From assembly GCF_003002055.1 (NCBI RefSeq), contig NZ_PVZF01000005.1:124001-188000 (forward strand): a stretch of 64,000 bases of DNA. Reading direction: 5' to 3'. Shown here one piece after another: positions 45,460 to 54,137 of this stretch (positions within the stretch are counted from its first letter, which is position 1; each line of letters opens with the position of its first letter). Both the position numbers and the translations under genes were made by a program. The notes under the pieces are model-generated. The model was not told where the DNA came from, made no database searches, and saw nothing but the letters and a program-made list of their open reading frames with translations. Origin of the DNA: Kineococcus rhizosphaerae (GTDB taxonomy: Bacteria > Actinomycetota > Actinomycetes > Actinomycetales > Kineococcaceae).

Positions 45460-46641
45460 TCAGAACCCGTGGACGGCGAGGTACTGCCGCATCCGGGAGG
45501 CCGCCCCGACGGGGTCGGTCAGGACACCGGCCTCGTCGGCCAGCCTGAACGTCGTCGCCTGGTGGACGGCGCTGCGCGCGGAGTGCAGCCCGCCGACCAT
45601 CGCGTACCCCGGCTGCCGGCCGTCGAGCCAGTTGAGGAACGCGATGCCCGCCTTGTAGTACGGGGTCGGCGCCCCGAACACGTGCCGGGCCAGCGGGACC
45701 GTCGGGTCGAGGGCGGCGCGGAACCCCGCGACGTCCCCGGCGTCGAGCCGGACCAGCGAGGCCGCCGCGACGTTCGCGATCCCGGCGAAGATCCCCAGCA
45801 GGGCGTCGGAGTGGTGCTGCCCGTCGCCGGCGACGAGGTCGGGGTAGTTGAAGTCGTCGCCGGTGTAGAGGCGGACCCCGGCCGGCAGCCGGCGGCGCAG
45901 TTCCTTCTCGTGCTCGGCGTCCAGCAGCGACACCTTCACGCCGTCGACGTGCGCGGCGTTGCGGCGGACCAGCTCCACGAAGACGTCGGTGGCGGCGGCG
46001 ACGTCGCGCGAGCCCCAGTACCCGGCCAGCGCCGGGTCGAACACCTCCCCCAGCCAGTGCAGGACGGCGGGGCGGCGGACCTGGGCGAGCAGACCGTCGT
46101 ACAGCGCGAGGTAGTCGTCGGGGCCGGTGGCGGCCGCGGCCAGGTGGCGCGAGGCCATGAGGATGGGCTGGGCACCGGCGTCCTCGACGAGGGCGAGCTG
46201 CTCCTCGTAGGCGGCGCGCACGGCGGGCAGGGGGTGCACGCCGGGGGCGAGCTGGTCGGTCCCCGCGCCCGCGGCGACGGCGCCCCCGACGGCCGCGGCC
46301 TCGCGGGCACTGCGCCGCACGAGCTCGGTCGTCGCGGCGAAGTCCAGCCCCATCCCGCGCTGGGCGGTGTCCATGGCCTCGGCCACCCCGAGGCCGAGGC
46401 TCCACAACCGGTGCCGGAACGCCAGGGTGGCGTCCCAGTCGAGGTCGGCCGGGGCGCCGGGGACGTTCTCGGCGCCCGCGCGGGGGACGACGTGCGCGGC
46501 GGCGAACACCGTCCGCGAGCGCGCCGGGCCGGTGGGGACCTCCCAGGCGACGGGTTCGCGGACGGCGTGCTCGACGAGGCCGTCCGCGGTGGGCAGCAGG
46601 AGCGTCTGACCGGTCAGCCCGCGCTCCACGGTGACCGTCAC
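45460..46641 (-). CDS. DUF993 (dihydrodipicolinate synthase-like aldolase family) protein
   Basis: 393 residues of the DUF993 family, predicted TIM-barrel aldolases. Recognisable stretches are WDATLAFRHRLWSLGLGVAEAMDTAQRGMGLDF, PILMASRHLAAAATGPDDYLALYDGLLAQVRRPAVLHWLGEVFDP, HVDGVKVSLLD (candidate Schiff-base lysine) and LYTGDDFNYPDLVAGDGQHHSDALLGIFAGIANV. It follows a Gfo/Idh/MocA dehydrogenase with a 4-bp GTGA overlap, so it likely acts on a sugar-derived keto intermediate made by that enzyme. Exact reaction unknown. GTG 46641 start. Confidence 0.82.
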   Translation of the reverse strand: MTVTVERGLTGQTLLLPTADGLVEHAVREPVAWEVPTGPARSRTVFAAAHVVPRAGAENVPGAPADLDWDATLAFRHRLWSLGLGVAEAMDTAQRGMGLDFAATTELVRRSAREAAAVGGAVAAGAGTDQLAPGVHPLPAVRAAYEEQLALVEDAGAQPILMASRHLAAAATGPDDYLALYDGLLAQVRRPAVLHWLGEVFDPALAGYWGSRDVAAATDVFVELVRRNAAHVDGVKVSLLDAEHEKELRRRLPAGVRLYTGDDFNYPDLVAGDGQHHSDALLGIFAGIANVAAASLVRLDAGDVAGFRAALDPTVPLARHVFGAPTPYYKAGIAFLNWLDGRQPGYAMVGGLHSARSAVHQATTFRLADEAGVLTDPVGAASRMRQYLAVHGF

Positions 46642-47786
46642 AGCGTGATCTCCTGCAGTTCCACGCGTCGGCCCTCGGCGGAGGACTGCAACCCGGCCTG
46701 GGCGAGCCGCACACCCCGTGCGCCGGAGAGGAAGTCGTACGGGTGGGGGGTGTCGGCCACGACGTGCCGGACGAACTGCTCCCACTGCGCCTTGAACCCG
46801 TTGTCGAAGACGGTGTTGTCGGGGACGGTGAGCCAGTCGTCGCGGTAGCGGTGCTGCTCGGCCAGGTCGGGGTTCCACACGGCCTTCGGGGTCGCCGAGC
46901 GCGGCTGGACGCGGCAGTTCCACAACCCGGCGACGGCGCTGCCGAGGGTCCCGTCGACCTGGAACTCGACGAGTTCGTCGCGGTCGACGCGCACGGCCCA
47001 GGAGGAGTTCAGCTGGGCGACGATCCCGCCCTCGAGCTCGAAGATGGCATACGCCGCGTCGTCGGCCGTGGCCTTGTACGCCTCGCCGTTCTCGTCGTAC
47101 CGGACGGGGACGTGGGTGACGGCCTTGGCGGTGACGGCCTCGACGGGGGCGATGGTCTGCTCCAGCACGTAGTTCCAGTGGCAGAACATGTCGGCGACGA
47201 TGCCGCCGCCGTCCTCGGCCCGGTAGTTCCAGCTGGGGCGCTGGGCGGGCTGCCAGTCGCCCTCGAAGACCCAGTACCCGAACTCGCCGCGCACCGAGAG
47301 GATCTCGCCGAAGAACCCGGAGTCGACGAGCCGCTTGAGCTTGACGAGGCCGGGCAGGAACACCTTGTCGTGCACGACGCCGTTCTTGACCCCGGCGCGG
47401 GTGGCGGCGCGGGCCAGTTCGATCGCGCCCTCGAGGGTCTCGGCGGTGGGTTTCTCGGTGTAGACGTGCCGGCCGGCCTCGATGGCCTTGAGGATGGAGC
47501 GTTCGCGCGCAGAGGTGAGCTGCGCGTCGAAGTAGAGCGGGTAGTCGTCGTCGGCCAGCGCGGCGTCGACGTCGGTGGTCCAGTGCTCCAGGTCGTGCCG
47601 GCGCGCGATGTCGCGCAGCTTGTCCTCCGAGCGCCCGACGAGCAGGGGTTCGAGCTGCACGCGCGAACCGTCGGGCAGTTCGACCCCGCCCTGCTCGCGG
47701 ATGGCCAGCACCGAGCGCAGCAGGTGCTGGCGGTACCCCATCCGTCCGGTGACACCGTTCATGACCACACCGAGGCGTTGCACCAT
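46638..47786 (-). CDS. Gfo/Idh/MocA family dehydrogenase
   Basis: 382 residues. It has an N-terminal Rossmann domain (LGVVMNGVTGRMGYRQHLLRS, unusual in having NGVTGRMG for the nucleotide loop, a dapB-like form), the catalytic-region motif AGRHVYTEKPTAET, and a C-terminal domain with GFFGEILSVRGEFGYWVFEGDWQPAQRPSWNYRAEDGGGIVADMFCHWNYVLEQ containing the expected Asp and His. It leads the operon with the DUF993 gene and is divergent from a sugar isomerase gene. The ATG at 47786 has ggaggagg about 6 nt upstream. A LacI-type operator lies 30 bp upstream. Substrate unknown; a sugar, polyol or aldonate is likely. Confidence 0.86.
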   Translation of the reverse strand: MVQRLGVVMNGVTGRMGYRQHLLRSVLAIREQGGVELPDGSRVQLEPLLVGRSEDKLRDIARRHDLEHWTTDVDAALADDDYPLYFDAQLTSARERSILKAIEAGRHVYTEKPTAETLEGAIELARAATRAGVKNGVVHDKVFLPGLVKLKRLVDSGFFGEILSVRGEFGYWVFEGDWQPAQRPSWNYRAEDGGGIVADMFCHWNYVLEQTIAPVEAVTAKAVTHVPVRYDENGEAYKATADDAAYAIFELEGGIVAQLNSSWAVRVDRDELVEFQVDGTLGSAVAGLWNCRVQPRSATPKAVWNPDLAEQHRYRDDWLTVPDNTVFDNGFKAQWEQFVRHVVADTPHPYDFLSGARGVRLAQAGLQSSAEGRRVELQEITL

Positions 47787-47815
47787 CGCGGCCTCCTCCA
47801 GTTCCGAGAGTGTTG

Positions 47816-47829
47816 GGAATGCGCTTTCC
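47816..47829. promoter_or_regulatory. LacI-type operator of the divergent catabolic cluster
   Basis: GGAATGCGCTTTCC is a 14-bp palindrome with one mismatch. On the minus strand TAGCCT (47837-47832) could be the -10, placing the start site inside the operator. The operator lies between the divergent dehydrogenase and isomerase genes and nearly matches 33496-33509. Confidence 0.6.
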
Positions 47830-47872
47830 AGAGGCTAGGCCAGCGGAGGGCGCCCGTGCAAGGATCCGGCCT

Positions 47873-48625
47873 GTGCTGACTCCCGGTCTGTGCTCGATCA
47901 CGTTCCGCCAGCTCGACGTCGACGGCGTCCTCGACGTCGCCGCCCGCGCCGGGCTGGCCGCCGTGGAGTGGGGCGCCGACGTCCACGTGCCCGTGGGCGA
48001 CCTGGACACCGCCCGCTCGGTGGCGGCCCGCACCGCCGCCGCGGGCCTGCGGGTGGCCTCCTACGGGTCCTACTTCCGCGCCGGGGTGAGCGAGGGGTTC
48101 GCCGACGTGCTGGCCACCGCCGTCGCCCTGGGCGCCCCCCGGGTCCGCGTGTGGGCCGGGGCGCAGGGGTCGGCCGGCGCCGAGCGCGGACCCGTCGTCG
48201 CCGCCCTGGCCGACGCCGTGCGCCGCGCCGCCGACGCCGGGGTCCAGATCGGCACCGAGTCGCACGGCGGGACCCTCACCGACACGACGGCCTCGACCCT
48301 CGCCCTGCTCGCCGACGTCGACGGACGCACCGGGACCGAGGCGCTCACGACGTACTGGCAGCCCACCGTCGACGCCCCCGACGACGACGCCGTCGCCGAA
48401 CTGGCGGTCCTGCTCCCCCGGACCAGCACCGTCCACGCGTTCTCCTGGTCCCCCGGCACGACCCGGCAGCCGCTCGCGAGCCGGGAGTCGCTGTGGCGGC
48501 GCGCGGTCGGGCTGCTGGCCTCCTCCGGCGGCGACCACGACGTCCTGCTGGAGTTCGTGCCCGGCGACGACCCCGGCGTCCTGGGACGCGAGGGAGCCGT
48601 GTTGCGGGAGTGGTTGAACACCTGA
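47873..48625 (+). CDS. Sugar phosphate isomerase/epimerase-like TIM barrel protein
   Basis: 250 residues of the xylose isomerase-like (AP endonuclease 2) superfamily. It starts LTPGLCSITFRQLDVDGVLDVAARAGLAAVEWGADVHVP and contains ASYGSYFRAG, GTESHGGTLTDT (a metal-ligand Glu/His region) and YWQPTVDAPDDDAVAEL. Homologues such as IolE/IolI and hydroxypyruvate isomerase act in sugar and inositol breakdown. It is divergent from the Gfo/Idh/MocA-DUF993 operon and shares its LacI-type operator, so it belongs to the same pathway. GTG 47873 has aagga about 10 nt upstream. Confidence 0.84.
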   Translation: MLTPGLCSITFRQLDVDGVLDVAARAGLAAVEWGADVHVPVGDLDTARSVAARTAAAGLRVASYGSYFRAGVSEGFADVLATAVALGAPRVRVWAGAQGSAGAERGPVVAALADAVRRAADAGVQIGTESHGGTLTDTTASTLALLADVDGRTGTEALTTYWQPTVDAPDDDAVAELAVLLPRTSTVHAFSWSPGTTRQPLASRESLWRRAVGLLASSGGDHDVLLEFVPGDDPGVLGREGAVLREWLNT

Positions 48626-48766
48626 CCTCCGACGCGCCCCGGGCGGGTGATCCGAACTCCCCTGCCGGGCGCTCAGCTGCTGCTAGGTTCCGGCCCAGCC
48701 GCTCGGGGGAACGGCAGCCTGCAACCGTGCACCAGCGGCCCCCGGCCGATCGACCGGAGGTACGCC

Positions 48767-49792
48767 GTGGGTGTCGTCCGCACCATCGTCTTCCCCGCGC
48801 TCAGGCTCCTGGTCTGGGCGCTCATCGCCGTGGCCCTGCTCTGGATCGCGTTCGTGCGCACCAACCGCAGCGAGGACGCCGTCGCCACCCCGTCCGCCGT
48901 CGTCCAGCCCCCCAACGCCACCGTGACCGTCGGGGACGTCACGAACACCGTCAGCCTGCAGGGCACGATCCAGGCCGACCCGGCCACGACCGTGAAGGCG
49001 ACCGCCACCGGCGAGGTCGCCAGGGTCCGCGCCGAGGTCGGCGACACCGTCGAGAAGGGCACCCCGCTGTTCACCGTGAAGGTGACCGTCGAGGCCCCCC
49101 CGTCCACCGCCGCCCCCACCGACCCGGCCGCCCCGCCCGCGGCCCCCACCACGAAGACCGTGACGGTCACCTCCACCACCGGCGGCACCCTGGCCACCCT
49201 CGACGTCCTGCCCGGCCAGGCCGTGACCATCGGCGGCGACGTGGCCACCGTCAGCCCCGGCACCCTCACGGTGTCCGCACCCCTGACGCAGGCCCAGCAG
49301 TACCGGCTGCTCGCCGCCCCCTCGACCGCGAAGATCACGGTGCCGGGCGGTCCCGGCACCTTCGAGTGCACCGGCCTGCGCACGGGGAACCCGACGACCC
49401 CGCAGCAGCAGACGCCCGACCCGAACCAGGGCTACGTCGACCCGTACGCCGACCCCTCGGCCTCGATGACCGGGGCGAGCGTCAGCTGCGCCGTCCCGCC
49501 GGGCGTGCAGGTCTTCGCCGGGCTGTCCGCGACGGTCGACGTCACGGCCGGCACCGCGACCGGCGTCCTGCTGGCCCCCGTCACCGCCGTGCGCGGCAGC
49601 GTCGGCACCGGCACGGTCTGGACCGTCGCCGACGACGGCACCCAGACCGAGACCCGGGTGACCCTGGGCCTGACCGACGGCAACGACGTCGAGGTGAAGG
49701 ACGGCCTGACCGAGGGCCAGCAGATCCTGCAGTTCGTCCCGAACACCGACACCCCCAGCGGCCAGTCCGGCGCGTACGGGGCGGGCTCCTGA
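48767..49792 (+). CDS. Membrane-fusion (MacA-like) adaptor of an ABC export system
   Basis: 341 residues. One N-terminal transmembrane helix (about 7-26) is followed by a biotinyl-lipoyl-like domain (TVSLQGTIQADPATTVKATATGEVARVRAEVGDTVEKGTPLFTVKV), a proline/threonine linker, a second lipoyl half (GGTLATLDVLPGQAVTIGGDVATVSPG) and a C-terminal beta-barrel with GTGTVWTVADDGTQTETRVTLGLTDGNDVEVKDGL. In Gram-positive bacteria such adaptors work with MacB-like ABC transporters. GTG 48767 has ggagg 7 nt upstream. The stop overlaps the ATPase start (TGATG), so the three genes 48767-51758 form one operon. Confidence 0.86.
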   Translation: MGVVRTIVFPALRLLVWALIAVALLWIAFVRTNRSEDAVATPSAVVQPPNATVTVGDVTNTVSLQGTIQADPATTVKATATGEVARVRAEVGDTVEKGTPLFTVKVTVEAPPSTAAPTDPAAPPAAPTTKTVTVTSTTGGTLATLDVLPGQAVTIGGDVATVSPGTLTVSAPLTQAQQYRLLAAPSTAKITVPGGPGTFECTGLRTGNPTTPQQQTPDPNQGYVDPYADPSASMTGASVSCAVPPGVQVFAGLSATVDVTAGTATGVLLAPVTAVRGSVGTGTVWTVADDGTQTETRVTLGLTDGNDVEVKDGLTEGQQILQFVPNTDTPSGQSGAYGAGS

Positions 49793-50529
49793 TGGACGCC
49801 GGGGACCACGTCGTCTCGCTGAGCGGGGTCAGCCGCAGCGTGCGCCTGCCCGACGGCACCGACCTGCACATCCTCACGGGCGTCGACCTGCACGTCGAGC
49901 GCGGCGAGCACATCGCCGTCGTCGGCCGCTCGGGGTCGGGCAAGTCGACGCTGCTGAACATCGTCGGCCTGCTCGACGCGCCCACGACGGGGCAGTACCT
50001 GCTCGACGGCGAACCCGTCCGGGCCCGCTCCGACCGGCGGACCGCGAAGCTGCGCGGGCAGACGTTCGGTTTCGTGTTCCAGCAGTTCAACCTCCTGCCC
50101 GGGCGCACCGCCACCGAGAACGTCGCGAACCCGCTCCTCTACGCCAGCGGCCGGGAGTTCCTGCGCCGCAAGCGCATCGCCCGGGACATGCTCGAACGGG
50201 TCGGCCTCGGCCACCGGCTGGACACCATGCCGGAGAAGCTGTCCGGCGGCGAGCAGCAGCGCGTCGCCCTGGCCCGCAGCCTCGTCCGGCGCCCGCGGGT
50301 CCTGCTGGCCGACGAACCGACCGGCGCGCTCGACGTCGACACCGGCTCCGCCGTCATGGACGTCCTGGAGGACCTCGTGCGCAACGACGGGACGACCCTG
50401 GTGACCATCACCCACGACCTGTCCGTCGCCGCCCGCGCCGACCGGCAGTTCCGCCTCGACCACGGCGTCCTGACCGAGATCACCGCCGACGCCCTGGCCA
50501 CCGCGACCGCCCACCGGGAGACGATGTGA
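49792..50529 (+). CDS. MacB/LolD-type ABC transporter ATPase
   Basis: 245 residues with Walker A GRSGSGKS (45-52), Q-loop VFQQFNLLPGRTATENV (the FNLLP sequence is typical of the MacB/LolD group), signature LSGGE (150-154) and Walker B LLADEP (171-176), and switch His in TITHDLS. It energises the adjacent FtsX-like permease; the system is probably a mechanotransmission exporter or lipoprotein/peptide handler rather than an importer. It overlaps both neighbours by 1 and 4 bp. Confidence 0.92.
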   Translation: MDAGDHVVSLSGVSRSVRLPDGTDLHILTGVDLHVERGEHIAVVGRSGSGKSTLLNIVGLLDAPTTGQYLLDGEPVRARSDRRTAKLRGQTFGFVFQQFNLLPGRTATENVANPLLYASGREFLRRKRIARDMLERVGLGHRLDTMPEKLSGGEQQRVALARSLVRRPRVLLADEPTGALDVDTGSAVMDVLEDLVRNDGTTLVTITHDLSVAARADRQFRLDHGVLTEITADALATATAHRETM

Positions 50530-51758
50530 CCGGCCTGCTCGCCGCGGTCTCGGAGGCCTGGAGCGAGATCCGCGTCAACCGCGTCCGCGTCGTGCTCTCC
50601 CTCGTCGGGGTGTTCCTCGCGGTGTTCGCCATGACGACCATCACGGCCGTCGGGAACATGGCGCGGCAGATGGTCGGGGAGAGCACCGAACGCTCCGCCG
50701 GCCGCTCGGCGACCCTGCGCGTGGACGCCTACCCGATGACCTCGAACACGGCCGACGGCGTGCGCGAGGTGTCCGCCGCCCTGCGCGCGGCGGCGCAGCG
50801 CCACGAGACGGCCTGGTGGGGGCTGGCCTCCCAGCCCTACGGCGGCGGCGGCCAGCTGACGGTCCGCTTCCCCGCGGGCACCCAGCTCGTCACGGCGACG
50901 ACCGTCGACCCCAGCTACGGCACCATGCACCGCGTCATCACCGAGCAGGGCCGCTGGTTCTCCGCCTCCGACGCCTCCGCGTTCGCGCCGCGCCTCGTCG
51001 TGAACCAGGCGTTCGTCGACCGCCTCGGTGAGTTCGACGCGACGAACCCGCCGACCGTCGTCCTGGGCGGGGACACCCCCGTCACGGCGACCGTCGTCGG
51101 GGTCTCGGCCTCGGCCGGCTACGACGCGCAGGCCCCGGGCGCCTACGTCCTGAACTCCGACGCGCAGCGGTGGAACGTGCTGGGCGACCCGCAGAACTCC
51201 TCCCCGCCCGGGCTGGAGATGTGGGTGCCGGGGGCCGACGCCGAGGCCCTCGTCGCGGCCCTGCAGACCGAGGTCCAGCAGAGCCTGCCCGGGTACTCCG
51301 TCAACGTGTACCGGCAGGACGCCGGCGACGAGCTGAACGTCCTGGACAAGGTGCTCGCCTACGGGGTGCGCGGCGTCGGGGTCTTCGCGCTGCTGCTCGG
51401 CGGGATCGGCGTCCTGAACGTCGGGCTGGTCACGGTGCGCCAGCGCATCCGCGAGATCGGCGTCCGCCGCAGCTTCGGCGCCACGGGCGGCCGGGTGTTC
51501 TTCGCGGTGCTCCTCGAGAGCGTCGCGGCGACGTTCGTCGCGGGGTTCCTCGCGGTGATGCTGTCGATCATCCTCGTCTCGAACTTCCCGCTGGAGGCCG
51601 TCCTGCCGGCGGGCGTGACGCTGCAGGACGTGCCGCCCTTCCCGGTCGCCGCGGCCGTCGAGGGCCTCGTCGCAGCCACGGCCGTCGGGGCCCTCGCCGG
51701 GGTCGTCCCCGCGACGATGGCCGTGCGCGCCAAGGTCATCGACGCGATCCGCTACTGA
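50526..51758 (+). CDS. MacB/FtsX-type ABC transporter permease
   Basis: 410 residues. TM1 (about 22-40, VVLSLVGVFLAVFAMTTIT) is followed by a large extracytoplasmic MacB core domain (about 45-270), then three C-terminal transmembrane helices including GVFALLLGGIGVLNVGLVTVRQRIREIGVRRSFGATGGRVF, the family signature. Together with the upstream ATPase and adaptor it completes a MacAB-like system. Possible substrates are antimicrobial peptides or macrolides; none is indicated. GTG start overlapping the ATPase stop. Confidence 0.9.
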   Translation: MTGLLAAVSEAWSEIRVNRVRVVLSLVGVFLAVFAMTTITAVGNMARQMVGESTERSAGRSATLRVDAYPMTSNTADGVREVSAALRAAAQRHETAWWGLASQPYGGGGQLTVRFPAGTQLVTATTVDPSYGTMHRVITEQGRWFSASDASAFAPRLVVNQAFVDRLGEFDATNPPTVVLGGDTPVTATVVGVSASAGYDAQAPGAYVLNSDAQRWNVLGDPQNSSPPGLEMWVPGADAEALVAALQTEVQQSLPGYSVNVYRQDAGDELNVLDKVLAYGVRGVGVFALLLGGIGVLNVGLVTVRQRIREIGVRRSFGATGGRVFFAVLLESVAATFVAGFLAVMLSIILVSNFPLEAVLPAGVTLQDVPPFPVAAAVEGLVAATAVGALAGVVPATMAVRAKVIDAIRY

Positions 51759-51767
51759 CGGCCGGTC

Positions 51768-51836
51768 CCACGCCGCAGGCGCACCCCGCGCCCCGGGAAC
51801 CCGGGGGGACGGGCGGGAGGTGTGCCTGCGGCGTGG
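51768..51836. terminator. Bidirectional hairpin between the export operon and cbs
   Basis: 18-bp arms (51768-51785 and 51819-51836; core CCACGCCGCAGGC) with one G/T mismatch lie between convergent stop codons. The 33-nt loop holds a further CCCCGGG-type palindrome. Confidence 0.7.
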
Positions 51837-51842
51837 TCCGGG

Positions 51843-53207
51843 TCAGTGCGAGGAGGCGAGGTAGGCCAGCAGGTCGTGCCGCGTGACGACGCCCACGGGC
51901 TTGCCGTCCTCGACGACGACGGCCGCGTCGGCGCCGGAGAACACCTCGCGCGCGTCGCCCAGGGACTGCCCCGCCCCCAGCAGCGGCAAGGGCATCCCCA
52001 TGTGCGAGCTCACCGCGTCGGACATCTTCGCCTTGCCCGTGAACAGCGCGTCGAGGATCTCGCGCTCGTTGACCGACCCCGCGATCTCGCCCGCCATCAC
52101 CGGCGGTTCGGCGCCGACGACGGGCAGCTGGGACACCCCGTACTCGCGCATGATCTCGACGACGTCGTGGACGGTCTCGGTCGGGTGGGTGTGCACCAGG
52201 GCGGGCAGCCCCGCGGTCTTCTGCCGCAGCACGTCGCCGACGGTGCCGCCCTCCTCGGACTCCAGGAACCCGTAGGACGACATCCACTCGTCGTTGAAGA
52301 TCTTGCCGAGGTACCCGCGGCCGCTGTCCGGCAGCAGCACGACGACGACGTCGTCGGGGCCGAGGTCCTTCGCGGCGCGCAGGGCCGCGACGACGGCCAT
52401 CCCGCACGACCCGCCGACGAGCAGACCCTCCTCGCGGGCCAGGCGCCGCGTCATCTGGAAGGAGTCCGCGTCCGAGACCGCGATGATCTCGTCCGGGACC
52501 GACGGGTCGTACGCGCTGGGCCAGAAGTCCTCACCGACCCCCTCGACGAGGTACGGGCGCCCGGTGCCCCCGGAGTACACCGAGCCCTCCGGGTCGGCGC
52601 CGATGACGCGCACCGGGCCCTGCTCCTTGAGGTAGCGGCCCGTGCCGGTGATCGTCCCGCCCGTGCCGACGCCGGCGACGAAGTGCGTGACCCGGCCCTC
52701 GGTGTCGGCCCAGACCTCCGGGCCGGTCGTCTCGTAGTGGCTGCGCGGACCGTGGACGTTGGCGTACTGGTTGGGCTTCCAGGCGCCCTCGATCTCCCGC
52801 ACGAGCCGGTCGGAGACGGAGTAGTACGACTGCGGGTCCTCCGGCGGGACCGCCGTGGGGCACACCACGACCTCGGCGCCGTACGCCTTGAGCACGTTGC
52901 GCTTGTCGACGCTGACCTTGTCGGGGCAGACGAACACGCACCGGTAGCCGCGCTGCTGGGCGACGAGGGCCAGCCCCACGCCCGTGTTGCCGGAGGTGGG
53001 TTCGACGATCGTCCCGCCGGGCTTCAGGAGCCCCTCGGCCTCGGCGGCCTCGATCATGCGCGTCGCGATGCGGTCCTTGACCGAGCCGCCCGGGTTCAGG
53101 TACTCGACCTTCGCCAGGACGGTGCAGGCCAGCCCCTCGGTGACGCGGTTCAGCTTGACGAGCGGGGTACCGCCCACGAGGTCGACGACGGTCTCGGCGT
53201 AGCGCAT
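51843..53207 (-). CDS. cbs: Cystathionine beta-synthase
   Basis: PLP enzyme that condenses serine and homocysteine to cystathionine (reverse transsulfuration). 454 residues. The catalytic domain starts VVDLVGGTPLVKLNR, has PLP lysine Lys44 in NPGGSVKDRIATRM, SGNTGVGLA, and the glycine loop GVGTGGTITGTGRYLKE. A C-terminal pair of CBS domains (about 335-454; VHTHPTETVHDVVEIMREYGVSQLPVV, GVVTRHDLLAYLA) is the likely adenosine-ligand regulatory part. It matches M. tuberculosis Rv1077. ATG 53207 was chosen over an upstream in-frame start because conservation begins at RYAETVVDL. Confidence 0.94.
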   Translation of the reverse strand: MRYAETVVDLVGGTPLVKLNRVTEGLACTVLAKVEYLNPGGSVKDRIATRMIEAAEAEGLLKPGGTIVEPTSGNTGVGLALVAQQRGYRCVFVCPDKVSVDKRNVLKAYGAEVVVCPTAVPPEDPQSYYSVSDRLVREIEGAWKPNQYANVHGPRSHYETTGPEVWADTEGRVTHFVAGVGTGGTITGTGRYLKEQGPVRVIGADPEGSVYSGGTGRPYLVEGVGEDFWPSAYDPSVPDEIIAVSDADSFQMTRRLAREEGLLVGGSCGMAVVAALRAAKDLGPDDVVVVLLPDSGRGYLGKIFNDEWMSSYGFLESEEGGTVGDVLRQKTAGLPALVHTHPTETVHDVVEIMREYGVSQLPVVGAEPPVMAGEIAGSVNEREILDALFTGKAKMSDAVSSHMGMPLPLLGAGQSLGDAREVFSGADAAVVVEDGKPVGVVTRHDLLAYLASSH

Positions 53208-53249
53208 GGGCCCATCATCCCGCACGGGACGCGGGCACCGGGACGGCGC

Positions 53250-54104
53250 TCAGGCGCCGCCGTTGATCGCGGCCGTGTGCAGCGCACCGTCCTGGACGCC
53301 GTGCTTCTCCAGGACCGCGTCGTAGGTGCCGTCGGCGATGGAGTCCTGCAGCGCGCGCTGGAGCGCGTCGCGCAACGCGGTGCGGTCCTCGGCGACCGCG
53401 TACCCCCAGGGCGCGGCCTGCCACGGCTGGCCGACCGCCTGCAGCTTCCCGCCGGAGTCGGCGACCAGCTCGGCCGCCGCCGGCAGCCCCTCGACGCCGA
53501 AGTCGGCGCGACCGGCGAGGACCTCGCCGGCGCTGTCGGTGAAGGGCACGTCGACGAAGCCGATGGGCGCCTCACCCGCCGCCACGCAGGTGCCGGACTG
53601 GCCGTGGACGATGTCGGCGTCGGTGCTGCCCTCCGAGGCGGCCCCGGTGCGCCCGCACCAGGACATCGGGTCGGCGCTGACGGCGGTGCTGCCCGCGGCG
53701 GCGATCAGCTGCTCACCGGCGTGGAAGGCGTCCACGAAGTCGACGTTCGTCTGCCGCGAGGCCTTGTCGGTGATGGACGACCCCGCGAGGTCGACCTGGT
53801 GGGCGGCGGCCTGGTCGCGCAGGCTCGCGAACGGGGTCTGGACGAACGTCGGCGTCAGGCCCAGGCGGTGGGCCAGGTCGGTGAGCAGGTCGATGTTCGC
53901 CCCCGCCACCCGACCGTTCTCCTGGTACTCCATCGGCGCGTAGGTCGCGTCCACCGCGACGGTCAGGGTGCCGGGGGTCACGAGCTGCAGGTCGGCCGAC
54001 GGCCGGGCGGGCGCGGCGCTGGTGGCGGCCTGGCCCCCGCAGCCGGTCAGGGCCGGCAGGGGCAGCACCGTGGTGGCGGCGAGGAGCGCCGTCGCACGGG
54101 ACAC
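53250..54104 (-). CDS. Amino-acid-type solute-binding lipoprotein (family 3) next to a chemoreceptor
   Basis: 284 residues. The signal peptide ends in lipobox LTGC with Cys22. The mature protein has the family 3 pattern TLTVAVDATYAPMEYQENGRVAGANIDLLTDLAHRLGLTPTFVQTPFASL...VDLAGSSITDKASRQTNVDFVDAF, as in polar amino acid or opine binders. No permease or ATPase gene is adjacent. It lies 33 bp downstream of a methyl-accepting chemotaxis protein gene on the same strand, so a sensory role feeding the chemoreceptor is plausible. GTG start at 54104. Confidence 0.85.
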   Translation of the reverse strand: MSRATALLAATTVLPLPALTGCGGQAATSAAPARPSADLQLVTPGTLTVAVDATYAPMEYQENGRVAGANIDLLTDLAHRLGLTPTFVQTPFASLRDQAAAHQVDLAGSSITDKASRQTNVDFVDAFHAGEQLIAAAGSTAVSADPMSWCGRTGAASEGSTDADIVHGQSGTCVAAGEAPIGFVDVPFTDSAGEVLAGRADFGVEGLPAAAELVADSGGKLQAVGQPWQAAPWGYAVAEDRTALRDALQRALQDSIADGTYDAVLEKHGVQDGALHTAAINGGA

Positions 54105-54137
54105 GGGGTTCTCCTGGCGGTCGGTGGGTCCGGGGGG

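Noticed and set aside
43445-46714. 1089-codon minus-strand open frame
   Set aside because: It covers the histidine kinase, the third signalling gene and the DUF993 gene in wrong frames; it has low-complexity composition and no recognisable domain.
48767-51758. Assigning the adaptor-ATPase-permease operon as macAB with macrolide substrate
   Set aside because: Family membership is clear, but many related exporters handle other substrates, and nothing nearby points to macrolides, so gene symbols were left blank.
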